Source of the DNA: JAAYTD01 sp964472015
GTDB lineage: Bacteria; Bacteroidota; Ignavibacteria; Kapaibacteriales; UBA2268
NCBI GenBank assembly: GCA_964472015.1
Contig: CAYYIP010000005.1
Location: 62,001-126,000 of the forward strand
Direction: 5' to 3'
Length of the DNA: 64,000 nt
How positions within the stretch are numbered: position 1 is the first letter of the stretch; every line of letters starts with the position of its first letter. The translations under genes and the position numbers were made by a program. Below the pieces are notes generated by a model, which was not told the origin of the DNA, ran no database searches, and saw only the letters and a list, made by a program, of their open reading frames with translations. Positions 33,187 through 42,830 of this stretch are shown here, one piece after another.

Positions 33187-34371
33187 TTGAAAAATCTAAA
33201 TTCAAATCAATCATCTATAACTATATATGATAATTATATAGAAAAAAAATATAAAGATAATATTATAAATTCTTTTTCATCTATTGGACATGAAATTTTA
33301 TGTATGAATATTTTTAAATGTAAATATAGTCCAAAAATAATATCTATAAATTTTGAAAATAAATCTTATAAAATGAAAAAATATGATATTGTTTTAGGTA
33401 ATACAAAAAGGATTAATGAAGAAAATATAAGAAAAATATTATTCATGATAACAATAGAAGAATTATTTAAACAATTTGATGAAATTATTAATTTTTTAAA
33501 TAATTTTGGTTTAAATCATAGAGATATAAATCCTGGAAATTTAATTTTTTCTAAAAAAGAACGAGTTATAAAATTAATTGATTTTTATTGGTGTAATACA
33601 TCAACAATAAAAATAAAAGATCCTCCAGTGAAGATAAATGGTACATATGGAACAGATGATAAAAAAGCTATTGAAAAAATTAAAAATCAAATTAGTATAA
33701 TTGACGAATCGCTACAGGAATCAATACAAGATATTAAAAAAGAAATTCAAAATTTTGGATTAATTTATTATAATGGTTCATCTAAACATCAAGGTAAATC
33801 TTATTCAAAAATAGATATTCCTTATTTTAATTCCGTTTCATATCATAAAAATACTTCAAATGAATATAAAGAAATTAAATCAAATTTAAATCTTCACCCT
33901 AGAACATTTTTAGATATTGGTTGTGCAACTGGCTATACAACTTTTAATTTATTAAAAGATTTTTCAATTAATCAAGGTATTTCTTATGAAGCAGATCCTG
34001 TTGTTTTTAAATTTCTTTTGAATATTAAAAAAAATTTTTGTTTAGATAATCTTGAATTTATTAATGGTGTTACACCCAAAACAATTTTTCCCAAATCTGA
34101 TTTAGTAATTTGTATGAATGTTCATATGTGGTTACATAAAGAATTTGGAGATAAATCTGATAATATAATTAAAAATTTAATATTGTCAACAAAAGAAATG
34201 TTTTTTCAAACTGCTGGTGCTGAAAGTCAAGGAATGTATACTATTAAAAAATTAATATCAAAAGAAATAATTCAAGATTATTTAATTAATCTTGGTGGAA
34301 CAAATGTTCAATTTTTAAGATCAACTAAATATCATGGTGGTTTAAGACATTTGTTTAAAATATGGAAATGA
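33187..34371 (+). CDS. protein kinase-like domain fused to SAM methyltransferase
   Basis: The 394-residue product starts at TTG 9 nt after GAGGAG. Residues about 1-150 form a minimal kinase-like fold: a catalytic loop HRDINPGN (111-118) and a metal-binding LIDFYW (130-135, in place of DFG). A glycine-rich loop is not obvious. Residues about 200-394 hold a class I methyltransferase with motif I DIGCATGYTT (243-252), YEADP as the acidic motif II and VICMNVHMWLH as motif IV. HRDxxPGN kinases resemble small-molecule/aminoglycoside-type kinases. Its neighbours are a glycosyltransferase, PIG-L and a HAD phosphatase, suggesting a sugar-modifying pathway. Confidence 0.72.
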   Translation: MKNLNSNQSSITIYDNYIEKKYKDNIINSFSSIGHEILCMNIFKCKYSPKIISINFENKSYKMKKYDIVLGNTKRINEENIRKILFMITIEELFKQFDEIINFLNNFGLNHRDINPGNLIFSKKERVIKLIDFYWCNTSTIKIKDPPVKINGTYGTDDKKAIEKIKNQISIIDESLQESIQDIKKEIQNFGLIYYNGSSKHQGKSYSKIDIPYFNSVSYHKNTSNEYKEIKSNLNLHPRTFLDIGCATGYTTFNLLKDFSINQGISYEADPVVFKFLLNIKKNFCLDNLEFINGVTPKTIFPKSDLVICMNVHMWLHKEFGDKSDNIIKNLILSTKEMFFQTAGAESQGMYTIKKLISKEIIQDYLINLGGTNVQFLRSTKYHGGLRHLFKIWK

Positions 34372-34400
34372 TAATTCAGTTAATTATATAGGAGAAAAAA

Positions 34401-34916
34401 ATGAAAAAGAAAATAATTGAACTTTTAGAAAAAAAATTAAAAAGTGAATTAGAATCAATTTTTGCAATAGATAGTTTTCCAGGTAGTAATAAAATTACAG
34501 ACAAAAAAGAAAAAGAGTTAGAAGAATCGAATGAAATTAATAATGAAAAATTATCTATTTTAATTGATTTTGATGGTCCTATCCATAAATATTCTAAAGA
34601 ATATTATGATGGGAGTATTTATGATGAACCAACATCTGGTGTAAAAGAAGCAATTGATAATTTAAGAAAATATTTTGAAATCATTATTTTTACAGCAAGA
34701 ATAAGTTTAAAAGCAAATAATAATGATAAAGAAAAAGTAAAACAATCTTTAAAAGATATTGAAGAATATTTAAAAAAATATAATATTTATTATGATAAAA
34801 TAACATGCATCAAAACACCAGCTGTTGTTTATATTGACGATAAAGCTATTCATTTTGATGATTGGCCAAAAACATTATTCATTTTACAGAAATTTTTAAA
34901 AAAAATTAAAATTTAA
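34401..34916 (+). CDS. HAD-superfamily phosphatase-like protein
   Basis: The 171-residue product starts at ATG after TAGGAG. After a charged N-terminal helix it has HAD motif I DFDGPIHK (56-63), motif II as IIIFTARIS (about 91-99) and motif IV-like YIDDKAIHFDD (about 144-154). The normal second Asp of DxDGT is kept (D56, D58). It resembles short HAD phosphatases acting on nucleotides or sugar phosphates. It is probably co-transcribed with the kinase-methyltransferase, 29 nt upstream. Confidence 0.75.
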   Translation: MKKKIIELLEKKLKSELESIFAIDSFPGSNKITDKKEKELEESNEINNEKLSILIDFDGPIHKYSKEYYDGSIYDEPTSGVKEAIDNLRKYFEIIIFTARISLKANNNDKEKVKQSLKDIEEYLKKYNIYYDKITCIKTPAVVYIDDKAIHFDDWPKTLFILQKFLKKIKI

Positions 34917-34939
34917 AATTAATGTTCTCAATTTTTAAT

Positions 34940-34949
34940 TAGAACAAAA
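34940..34949 (+). promoter_or_regulatory. class B promoter-like motif upstream of tail tube
   Basis: TAGAACAAAA in sense orientation lies 190 nt before the tail tube ATG. The intervening 34950-35128 has hairpins (GGACT/AGTCC near 35000-35017; TTCAACTTT/AAAGTTGAA near 35070-35090), so the tail tube message appears to have a structured leader. Confidence 0.45.
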
Positions 34950-35128
34950 TAAAAATTAAAACTTTTTTAAGTAAACAAACTTTGAAGATTTAATCTTAAA
35001 GGACTTGACAATAGTCCATTATGAATAAAGATTTTTTAAAAAAATCAAACTTTATGTCTATTTTCAACTTTAAAAAAGTTGAAATGATTGACTATAATAA
35101 ATAGTGATTTTTTAGGAGGAAACAAATT

Positions 35129-35845
35129 ATGAAATTTTCTTTTGCCGAACTTAATAATAATATTTTAACAAGAAAGTTTGGCGGAACTACTGTTGGTATT
35201 GCCGAACCTTATGTTACAGGTACGCATTTTATTTGGTTTGCTAAAATTCCATCCAAATTAACAGATTATACAACAAATATGAATAGCGGAATATCTAACT
35301 CTGAACAAATTCAAAATATATTAGCAGCATCTTGTTTGAGTGTAACACCTCCAGGTGGAACATTAAACAAAATTGAATTTACAGGTTTAGGTGGGATAAG
35401 ATGGTCGGTCCCTGGTAATATCGATTATGGAAACTCCGTTTCTGTTAAATTTTTAGAATTTATGAATACACCCATTTTTGATATTATGCATGGATGGGTC
35501 AAAATGATAAGAGATTATCGAACCGGTATTACAAGTTTAATTGCCGGCGATTCAGGTGAGGGTTATTCTAAAAAAGCATATGCCGGAACTATGTTATATT
35601 TTACAACTGCTCCAGATGCTGAAACAATTCAATATTATGTATGTTATGATGGAGTTTTTCCAACAAGAGATCCTCAAGATATGATGGGAAGTGATGTTGA
35701 ATCTGTTTCAAAATTAGATATTGAAATTGAATTTAACGTAGATTATGCATGGCATGAACCTTGGGTAAAAGATAGATGTAAAGTTTTAATTAATGCCCTA
35801 AGAGCAAGTAAAGAAACAGTTGAAAATTATAGACCTGTTTCTTAA
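35129..35845 (+). CDS. tail tube protein
   Basis: The 238-residue product starts at ATG after an AGGAGG site. The pattern GLGGIRWSVPGNIDYGNSV (about 91-109), then FLEFMNTPIFDIMHGWVKMIRD, resembles T4 gp19/contractile-tail tube proteins, including the conserved helix that packs between subunits. The C-terminal EIEFNVDYAWHEPW fits the last beta strands. GC content and codon choice (GCC, GGC codons) are slightly higher than in neighbours, as often seen in highly expressed virion genes. It heads a baseplate gene run. Confidence 0.8.
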   Translation: MKFSFAELNNNILTRKFGGTTVGIAEPYVTGTHFIWFAKIPSKLTDYTTNMNSGISNSEQIQNILAASCLSVTPPGGTLNKIEFTGLGGIRWSVPGNIDYGNSVSVKFLEFMNTPIFDIMHGWVKMIRDYRTGITSLIAGDSGEGYSKKAYAGTMLYFTTAPDAETIQYYVCYDGVFPTRDPQDMMGSDVESVSKLDIEIEFNVDYAWHEPWVKDRCKVLINALRASKETVENYRPVS

Positions 35846-35907
35846 TTTTTAAATTTTAAGAATTTTTAAACATTTAAAACGAATACGTAAATAAAAAGGA
35901 GATAAAT

Positions 35908-36693
35908 ATGTTTAAAGGTTTTAATTACAAATTACCAGAATATGAAGTTATAACCCCTCATACACATGATTCATTTACATTAAGAACATTAACAGTGCAA
36001 GAAGAAGAAAGATTAAAAGGCAGTATGATGACTGCATCTAAAATTACAGATCATTTAAATAAATGCATTTATGAATGTATCGTTTCAAAGCCTGAGCATA
36101 TTACAGATTTTAATAGTTTTTTAAAAAATATAACAGTTAAAGATAGAGATTGTCTTTTATATGGTCTTTATCATATTACATATGATGAAATAAGGGATTA
36201 TAGTATTAGATGTTCAAGATGTGAGAAAAAATATGACGTAACAATTAAAGCATCTGATACATTTAATTATAATCCCTTTCCTGAAAATGATATTCTTATT
36301 AGAAAATTAACAATTCCTTTGAAATTAGCAACCGGAGTCTCTGTAATTGTAAGACAGCCAACATTAGAAGATGAACAAAAAGCAATAAAATCATTAGCAT
36401 CTCCTGAATTTACGTTAGAAACTGTTTTTGAAACATTAATTATTACTAAATTTATACAAGAAAATTCAGAATCTAGTGAAATAATTGAATATGATTCAAG
36501 AGATGATATTATATATGCTTATAGATCATTACCTTCAAAAGATAAAAGAATTATATTTGAAGAATATGAAAAGAATTTTGGTCAATATGGTATTGAATTA
36601 AAAATGAAAGGAACATGTGTGCATTGTAGTAATGAAGAAATTATTAATATTGATTTAGTTGAAAACTTTTTTCGCATGGTGCATTCAATATGA
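35908..36693 (+). CDS. T4 gp26-family baseplate/tail assembly chaperone-like protein
   Basis: The 261-residue product, ATG after AAGGAG, has the layout of the T4 gp26-type baseplate family: an N-terminal LRTLTVQEEERL (26-37), a middle LLYGLYHITYDEI and a zinc-like pair CSRC (about 101-104), then beta strands and a second CVHC pair near the end. It follows the tail tube gene, where tail assembly chaperones lie in many myoviruses. Its last 35 nt overlap another frame that continues 178 nt further, suggesting a frameshift product. Confidence 0.62.
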   Translation: MFKGFNYKLPEYEVITPHTHDSFTLRTLTVQEEERLKGSMMTASKITDHLNKCIYECIVSKPEHITDFNSFLKNITVKDRDCLLYGLYHITYDEIRDYSIRCSRCEKKYDVTIKASDTFNYNPFPENDILIRKLTIPLKLATGVSVIVRQPTLEDEQKAIKSLASPEFTLETVFETLIITKFIQENSESSEIIEYDSRDDIIYAYRSLPSKDKRIIFEEYEKNFGQYGIELKMKGTCVHCSNEEIINIDLVENFFRMVHSI

Positions 36694-36871
36694 TCAAATA
36701 AGTAAGTTTAAAAAAGAATTACATGAAAATATTTTTTGTTGTATGGAATTAAGTAAACAACAATATGTTAATATTATGCAAATGCCGATTAAAATATTTC
36801 ATGATTATATTAAATGGAAATCTGATTTAGAAAATGAAAAAGCTAAAATTATAAAAAATGAGGTTCCTTGA
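36659..36871 (+). CDS. overlapping chaperone extension frame (probable frameshift product)
   Basis: This 70-codon frame begins at a TTG right after a TAG and has no ribosome binding site of its own. It overlaps the end of the gp26-like gene across GAAAACTTTTTTCGC. A +1 (or -2) shift there would join the gp26-like protein to this tail (SKQQYVNIMQMPIKIFHDYI, helical), as in G/GT-type tail assembly chaperones. The end overlaps the next start (TGATG). Independent initiation is the alternative. Confidence 0.5.
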   Translation: MKTFFAWCIQYDQISKFKKELHENIFCCMELSKQQYVNIMQMPIKIFHDYIKWKSDLENEKAKIIKNEVP

Positions 36872-37275
36872 TGTCCGGAGTTTTAAAAAAATTTAATAAG
36901 GATCTTATAGGTTCTAATGATATACTTGTTGATTATACAAGTGATATTTCCCCTTCTGGTGATTTTAAAAAAATTACAGGAATTGATGTTATAATTAATT
37001 CTTGGAAAAATCTTTTAAGAATGAGAAGAAGAACCAAAGATCATGATCCTGAAACAGCAAGCTACATTGAAGATTTTTTATTTGAGCCATTTGATGAAGA
37101 AACTAGACAACAAATAAGTGAAGTTATTAGAGAAATTTTAATGCAATTTGATAATCGAGCTCAAATTGATAGCATCAATGTAGATTTCTTGAAAAATGAA
37201 AAAGGATTTGTCGTTGATATAATTGCCTCATATAAAGGTGAAAAAGCCGGTTTAAAACTTAATGTATTTAAATAA
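36871..37275 (+). CDS. gp25-like baseplate wedge protein
   Basis: The 134-residue protein fits the T4 gp25/P2 gpW lysozyme-like baseplate family: GIDVIINSWKNLLRM, then DFLFEPFDEETRQQISEVIREIL (landmarks LFEPFD and IREIL), then FDNRAQIDSINVDFL. The LFEPxD element, followed by a helix and beta strands, is the family hallmark; gp25 connects sheath and wedge. I use ATG 36871, which overlaps the upstream stop; a TTG at 36868 is possible. Confidence 0.8.
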   Translation: MSGVLKKFNKDLIGSNDILVDYTSDISPSGDFKKITGIDVIINSWKNLLRMRRRTKDHDPETASYIEDFLFEPFDEETRQQISEVIREILMQFDNRAQIDSINVDFLKNEKGFVVDIIASYKGEKAGLKLNVFK

Positions 37276-37308
37276 CTATATTTAAAATTCTTATAGGAAA
37301 TTTTTTAA

Positions 37309-37842
37309 ATGAGAGATAAATTTTATTATTGTATCTTAAAAAATAGTAAAGGGATTTTTAAAAAGAAGTTTTTAGGAAATACACATATTTTTTTTATGCC
37401 TTTAGGAAATGATACATATGGATATTTTGGTCTTATTGGTGAAATGTTAGATGATAATGGTAAATCATTAAATAAACACAAATATATTAAAGATTATGCT
37501 TGTACACTACTTGCAATTGTTCCTTCAGAAATAGTCAATGATGTTATTTATCATCAAATAAAATTATTTCAAGGAAGATTTAAAGTTATTGAAGAGTTAG
37601 ATTGCATATATGATAATTCAATAATTAAAATTTTTAATAAAGGATCTTTTATTAAATCAAGTTTAAAAATTTATCCTTTACCTGAATATAGTACAAGTAA
37701 TAAAAAAATTTATAAATTAATAGGATATTTAAATTTCTCTTCTGATGAATTTTCTTTGAGTAAGAAAAATGTTGAAAAAGATATTTCTAAAGATCAATTT
37801 ACAAAATTGTTACGCAAATATCAAAAAGAGGCAATTAAATAA
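37309..37842 (+). CDS. unknown baseplate-region protein
   Basis: The 177-residue product lies between gp25-like and gp6-like wedge genes and abuts the next gene without a gap. It has beta-rich FLGNTHIFFMPLGNDTYGYF (22-41), a middle helix and a Lys-rich helical end. A baseplate or virion role is inferred from position. No family is recognised. Confidence 0.55.
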   Translation: MRDKFYYCILKNSKGIFKKKFLGNTHIFFMPLGNDTYGYFGLIGEMLDDNGKSLNKHKYIKDYACTLLAIVPSEIVNDVIYHQIKLFQGRFKVIEELDCIYDNSIIKIFNKGSFIKSSLKIYPLPEYSTSNKKIYKLIGYLNFSSDEFSLSKKNVEKDISKDQFTKLLRKYQKEAIK

Positions 37843-38298
37843 ATGAAAAATAAACATATAATATCAAAAAGAATAAAAGAAGTTATCATTAATGAATCTA
37901 TTAAAAAACTAGATCTTAAAAATTTTGAAAGAATTGTTGAATATTTACAAAAAGAATCTGATGATAAAATTATTAATATATATCTTAATGAATCAATAGG
38001 TGATTTTATTAGAAAACCTTCTGCAATAACAGGTCTTTTATTTTCGTATTTAAATAAAGAATGTAATGCTCAAAGGAAAAAAGAAAAATCTGTTAGAAAA
38101 AAATTAAAAACATTTCATTATTGTAGAGCTATGTCTTCAAAAAAGGTAATTGAAAGAATAATTCAAAATATGAAAATGTGTGAACAAGCTGCTAATCCAG
38201 AAAAATGTTTACAAAAATTAGAAAAACAAATTGAAAAATGGAAATTAATTTATCAACAAGCTGTTGAACAATATAATAAAAGAGAAGGTTTAGATTAA
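37843..38298 (+). CDS. unknown helical protein, baseplate region
   Basis: The 151-residue protein is Lys/Glu-rich and largely helical, with four Cys near the middle and a C-terminal coiled-coil region (CLQKLEKQIEKWKLIYQQA). It begins directly at the stop of the gene before. No family is recognised; a chaperone or minor virion role is possible from position. Confidence 0.55.
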   Translation: MKNKHIISKRIKEVIINESIKKLDLKNFERIVEYLQKESDDKIINIYLNESIGDFIRKPSAITGLLFSYLNKECNAQRKKEKSVRKKLKTFHYCRAMSSKKVIERIIQNMKMCEQAANPEKCLQKLEKQIEKWKLIYQQAVEQYNKREGLD

Positions 38299-38303
38299 AA
38301 ATA

Positions 38304-38954
38304 ATGCAAAATTATCAAAGAATTTATGATTATATACATGAATATTGGTTTTTATTATATGATATTTATAGTAAAGATGGTGTGGCTTTTTTATCAACTT
38401 ATTATAATATCAATAAAGAAACAACAGTATGGGACAATGATATTATTTTTAGCGGTTCTTATGAAAAAATTGGAAATTTATCTGGAATAAAATGGAATAA
38501 ATATTTATTATTACCTATATTTTTTTTAGGTGATATTGATACAATGTTTGATGCTCAAGAAACTGGATATATAGTTGATCAAACATTTGAATTTGTTATT
38601 CCTGGATCTTATGGAATAATTCCTTATCAAAATGATTTAATCAGACTCGATGAAACATATTTATTAAATGATAAAAATAAAAGTAAAGGTAGTTTATATT
38701 CAATTTCTGGAATAAAAAAACAATCTCCATATGATAAAACATTTTGGCATTTAACTTGTGTTATGGAACAGAGTAGAAACGAAAATCATATTAAAGATCA
38801 AATAGAAGAAACATTTATATTTTTTGAGTATGATAAAAATATTCATACTTTAAACAATTCTCTTTTTTTAAGTAGATTACTTAAAAAAAATGAAATTCTA
38901 AAAAATAAATCAAATCCTCTATATGATAATAATAGTGGATTTTATTTTATATAG
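38304..38954 (+). CDS. unknown baseplate-region protein
   Basis: The 216-residue product is aromatic-rich and beta-type (YDYIHEYWFLLYDIYSKDG near the N-terminus; WNKYLLLPIFFLGDID in the middle). It has no signal peptide. It sits directly before the gp6-like gene and is probably a virion component. A start ATG at 38304 has only weak ribosome-site similarity. Confidence 0.55.
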   Translation: MQNYQRIYDYIHEYWFLLYDIYSKDGVAFLSTYYNINKETTVWDNDIIFSGSYEKIGNLSGIKWNKYLLLPIFFLGDIDTMFDAQETGYIVDQTFEFVIPGSYGIIPYQNDLIRLDETYLLNDKNKSKGSLYSISGIKKQSPYDKTFWHLTCVMEQSRNENHIKDQIEETFIFFEYDKNIHTLNNSLFLSRLLKKNEILKNKSNPLYDNNSGFYFI

Positions 38955-38966
38955 TTGGGAGCTCAT

Positions 38967-41426
38967 ATGAATAATATTACATCGACAAGTTCAGATATAT
39001 TTTTATCTAGAGATAAAATTAGATTATTTATGATTGATATGTTAAAATATTATGGTGATTTACAACAAGTTGATTTAACTAAAAGTTCATTTTTATCATA
39101 TTTTATTGATAATATGTCAACTTTTACATCAAATCTTTTATTTTATGCAACTTCTGTTTATAAAGAATTTTTTATGACAAAAGCTCAATTAACTGAATCT
39201 GTTTTGGATTTATCTACATTTTTAGGTTATTCGTCATTACCTGCAAAATATTCAATTTGTGATGTTCTTATAACAATTCCTTTACAATTTGAATCAAATA
39301 ATGTTTCATTTATAATTCCTAATAATTTTAAATTTTATGCTGGAGAAATTGAATTTAATACATATTATATTATTCATGCTTCAGTAATAGATAATATGAA
39401 TCCTAGAATAAGCTTACAAACAGGAAATAAAACTTACGATATACCTGTTTATATTAATTCAGATTCTTCTGAATTTTCATTTTTGCTTCCAGTTAGACAA
39501 TATAAAATAATTGAACAAGAATTTCAAGTTGATTCTGATTTACAAGCATTCCAATTTTTAGAATTTGATGTACCTTTGGATGGACAACCTTCAAATATTG
39601 ATATTTCTGTTGTTTCTCCAAATGGTTTTTCAGTAACATATGAGAAATTTGATAGTTTATATTTAATGAATAATACACAATATGGTTATGTTTATAAAAG
39701 AACAACCGATGGGTTAAAATTATTTTTTGGAAATGGATTAATGGGTTTTCAACCAGAACCAAGTTCAAAAATTAATGTAACAATTTATTCAACATTGGGT
39801 TCAGATGGTAATATTATTGCCGGATCTATAAATAAAGGTGATAGAATTTATTTAACAAATGAAAATAATGAAACAAAATTAGTTGATTATACGTGTATAA
39901 ATCCTTCTCCTGCATTAAATGGTGAAAATGAAGAAGATATAAATGAAATAAGAAATAATGCAATTAATAATTTAGTTTCGATGTCAAGACTTGTATCTGA
40001 AAATGATTATGTTAATATGAATACTGTTCTTAAAAGTAATGTTTTTGGAAAAAATTCTTTACCATTGTTAAAAAGATCTGATATAAAATGTAATGAAATT
40101 CAATTATTCACAACGATTATTTATAATGATAATTTTATTCCCATGAGAAATGGAACATTAAAATTAGATAATAACATTGAATATGTTCCTAAATTAACAG
40201 AGATTACAATTAATGATGAAATATTTTATACATTTTTCGATTTAGAAATAGATAAAACTAATTCTTCAGCAAATTATTCATATATTATTAATGAAATTTC
40301 TTTAACTCCCATATTAAATTTTACTTATAATTCAGAATATGAAGATATTTCAATAATAGAATTAATTGTTAAAAAAATTGATAATTCTGGAGTATTTGAA
40401 CTGAAATATAATGGTACAGATGATAATGCTGAATGTTCCATGAGAATACTTCAAAGTGGTAAAATTTTACAAATGATAAATGATCCAATTAATAAACATT
40501 TTTATTATGAATTTGATCCTTATACTACTTTTCCTAAAGATAATGTAAATATTTATTTTACAATTTCAAATTCACAGATTGGTGATATTTTTACATTTAC
40601 ATCATCTTTTACATTTAGAAAAACATTAAAAACATTTATGATGTCTAATATTGTTATTGATCAAGATTTTACAACTATTTATGATGTTCCTCTTATTAAA
40701 AAAGAATATTATGATGAAATAGAAGATAAGAAACATTTTGAATTAGCATGTTTTCAAAATATTATAAATTTAGAATTACAAAATTTTAGAATGTTGACAG
40801 ATTTTACAAATATAAAATTTACTACAACTTGCGGTAAATTAAATAATATGAGATTTAATGAAGTTAATTCAATACCTGTTATTGATATTATTGAATCACC
40901 TCCGGATCTTCCAAATATTGGAGATAGGTATATTATTGATAAAAATCCAATAGGTGAATTCTTAAATCACAGAAATAAAATTTGTCAATATATTGGTAAC
41001 GAAAATTGGGTTTTTATGGATGTATCTACCGATGATATAGTTTTTGTTCAAAATAAAGATTACAAATATATTTTTACAGGTACCGAATGGGTACAACCAG
41101 TTTATGATATCCCTATTAAACTTCAATTAGATGTTTTTACAAATCAATCTTATTTTGGTAATAAAATAGAATTAATCAATGTAATAAAAGATATTCTTAT
41201 GGAAGTATTTTATGATAAATTTGGAAATAATACAAATTTATATAGATCTCAAATAATAAAAGCAATTCAAGATATTGATGGAATATCTCATTGCAGTTTG
41301 GTTAATCCAAAATCTAATATATTTTTTAATTATGATTTAGATACTTTTACACAAAAAGAATTATTTGAATATTCACCTCAACTTGTTCATTTTACAAGAG
41401 ATAGTATAAATATTAATATTTTTTAA
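38967..41426 (+). CDS. baseplate wedge protein (gp6/J-like)
   Basis: I chose ATG 38967, since TGGGAG lies 5 nt upstream; a TTG at 38955 falls inside that site. The 819-residue protein resembles T4 gp6/gpJ: an N-terminal helical region (MSTFTSNLLFYATSVYKEFF), LTESVLDLSTFLGY, beta domains, LFFGNGLMGFQP, then the J-like helix NNLVSMSRLVSENDYVNM and a C-terminal helical/beta end. gp6 proteins form the inner ring that opens during sheath contraction. Size (T4 gp6 660) is larger because of inserted beta domains. Confidence 0.75.
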   Translation: MNNITSTSSDIFLSRDKIRLFMIDMLKYYGDLQQVDLTKSSFLSYFIDNMSTFTSNLLFYATSVYKEFFMTKAQLTESVLDLSTFLGYSSLPAKYSICDVLITIPLQFESNNVSFIIPNNFKFYAGEIEFNTYYIIHASVIDNMNPRISLQTGNKTYDIPVYINSDSSEFSFLLPVRQYKIIEQEFQVDSDLQAFQFLEFDVPLDGQPSNIDISVVSPNGFSVTYEKFDSLYLMNNTQYGYVYKRTTDGLKLFFGNGLMGFQPEPSSKINVTIYSTLGSDGNIIAGSINKGDRIYLTNENNETKLVDYTCINPSPALNGENEEDINEIRNNAINNLVSMSRLVSENDYVNMNTVLKSNVFGKNSLPLLKRSDIKCNEIQLFTTIIYNDNFIPMRNGTLKLDNNIEYVPKLTEITINDEIFYTFFDLEIDKTNSSANYSYIINEISLTPILNFTYNSEYEDISIIELIVKKIDNSGVFELKYNGTDDNAECSMRILQSGKILQMINDPINKHFYYEFDPYTTFPKDNVNIYFTISNSQIGDIFTFTSSFTFRKTLKTFMMSNIVIDQDFTTIYDVPLIKKEYYDEIEDKKHFELACFQNIINLELQNFRMLTDFTNIKFTTTCGKLNNMRFNEVNSIPVIDIIESPPDLPNIGDRYIIDKNPIGEFLNHRNKICQYIGNENWVFMDVSTDDIVFVQNKDYKYIFTGTEWVQPVYDIPIKLQLDVFTNQSYFGNKIELINVIKDILMEVFYDKFGNNTNLYRSQIIKAIQDIDGISHCSLVNPKSNIFFNYDLDTFTQKELFEYSPQLVHFTRDSININIF

Positions 41427-41441
41427 AGGGATTTAAAAATT

Positions 41442-42563
41442 ATGTCAGTAACAATAGATTTTTTAAATGATAAATCAAATGTTAAACATAAAGAATTAAA
41501 AAAATGGATAAGTACAAAAACCGCAAATGAATTAATGGAATTATCTAAACCTTGTTATTTTCCACCATTTAAAAAAGAATATACCGAATTATTATATTTA
41601 ACAGGTTTAAAAAATATAGATATTAGTCGTTTTATTAAAGAATTTTATCCTCCTAAATTATCAAAAGAATTAATATTAAGAGATAATGGAACTAATATTT
41701 TATTATATATGATATATTATTTTTTAAAAAATAATGATGAATATTCAGCATTAGCAACAATGACATATTTAAACATAAAATTTTATTCAAGTCGATTGAG
41801 AGTTCATTTAAGAGTTTATTGTGATCCAAATGTATTTAGATTAGCATTAGACGGTTTATCAAAAAATCATTTATTTGTAAGAGAAAAAACAATATCAAAT
41901 GCTATTTATTATCTTTCTAATTTTGCAATTAAAAAATTCAATAAAGTTTTAAAAGAATTTAATAATCCTGAAAAAATGTCAAAATGTGTATATGATATAA
42001 GAAATAAAATTGCTCAAAGTGTTAGGAGTTTTGCACAAGCATATTTTAAAATTTCTGAATCTGGATTAGGATTAAGAGATATTGAAGAATATGATGTTGA
42101 TACTGAATCAAAAACACTTGGTTCTTCAAAACAAAAAATAGCAATTGTTATTTCTAAAGAAATTGCAATTTTCAAAAAAATTGATCAAAAAGCATTTAAT
42201 ATGGCTAGAAATTTATCTAAAATTAATTATTTGATTGCTGAATTTTTAGTTAAATCATTAAATGATATAAAATATATTGATGATATTAGAGTCATATTAG
42301 AATTATTTTTAAATGTAGTAAATAAAAAAGAAGACTTATGTTCAACAAATTTCTTTACAAATGTTCAAAAATTAATGGCAGTTAAAAAAACAACAAAACC
42401 TATTTACTTCAAACAACAAGTTGTCCAATTAGTGTGTAAAATTTTGCAATCTTCAAATTCTATAAAAGAAAAATATGATGCATTAACAAATCAAACAAAA
42501 TTTCAAATTTCTTCATTTATGGCATTTTATTTATGTTTGATTGTAAGAAATAGATTTTGTTAA
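41442..42563 (+). CDS. unknown 373-residue helical protein, probable virion
   Basis: The product follows the gp6-like gene by 15 nt behind AAAGGG. It is almost wholly helical with repeated Lys/Leu/Ile blocks and no motif I recognise. It ends the wedge operon. Position suggests a structural or assembly role. Confidence 0.55.
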   Translation: MSVTIDFLNDKSNVKHKELKKWISTKTANELMELSKPCYFPPFKKEYTELLYLTGLKNIDISRFIKEFYPPKLSKELILRDNGTNILLYMIYYFLKNNDEYSALATMTYLNIKFYSSRLRVHLRVYCDPNVFRLALDGLSKNHLFVREKTISNAIYYLSNFAIKKFNKVLKEFNNPEKMSKCVYDIRNKIAQSVRSFAQAYFKISESGLGLRDIEEYDVDTESKTLGSSKQKIAIVISKEIAIFKKIDQKAFNMARNLSKINYLIAEFLVKSLNDIKYIDDIRVILELFLNVVNKKEDLCSTNFFTNVQKLMAVKKTTKPIYFKQQVVQLVCKILQSSNSIKEKYDALTNQTKFQISSFMAFYLCLIVRNRFC

Positions 42564-42632
42564 ATTAACAATTTCTTTTTTCACATTTTTTCAAATTAAT
42601 TTTCTAAAAATCTTTTTCCAAATCAAAAAAAT

Positions 42633-42654
42633 CTATATATATTAATATTTGAAA
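42633..42654 (+). promoter_or_regulatory. class A phage promoter-like motif
   Basis: The motif CTATATATATTAATATTTGA lies 82 nt before a 33-codon gene. Between them is a leader hairpin ACGGTTT/AAACCGT (42669-42675 with 42695-42701). Confidence 0.55.
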
Positions 42655-42714
42655 TATAAGATGTAATTACGGTTTGAGTTTTTAGTGGAGCATAAAACCG
42701 TAAAGGAGTTAGAA

Positions 42715-42816
42715 ATGAAGAAAAGAACTAAATTAGAATGGGCGAAGGAAATCGGTGAAGGTGTTTTGGTTTTTATTGTTGCGTGGATATATCTCAGTTA
42801 TCTTAACACTGTTTAA
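42715..42816 (+). CDS. 33-residue single-pass membrane peptide
   Basis: ATG 42715 follows AAAGGAG. The peptide has a charged start (MKKRTKLEWAKEIGEG) and one hydrophobic segment (VLVFIVAWIYLSYL), typical of a small membrane protein. It has its own promoter-like motif and a terminator, so it is a monocistronic unit. Function is unknown; early host-takeover or holin-like roles are possible. Confidence 0.6.
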   Translation: MKKRTKLEWAKEIGEGVLVFIVAWIYLSYLNTV

Positions 42817-42830
42817 TTTACAGAAGTGAA

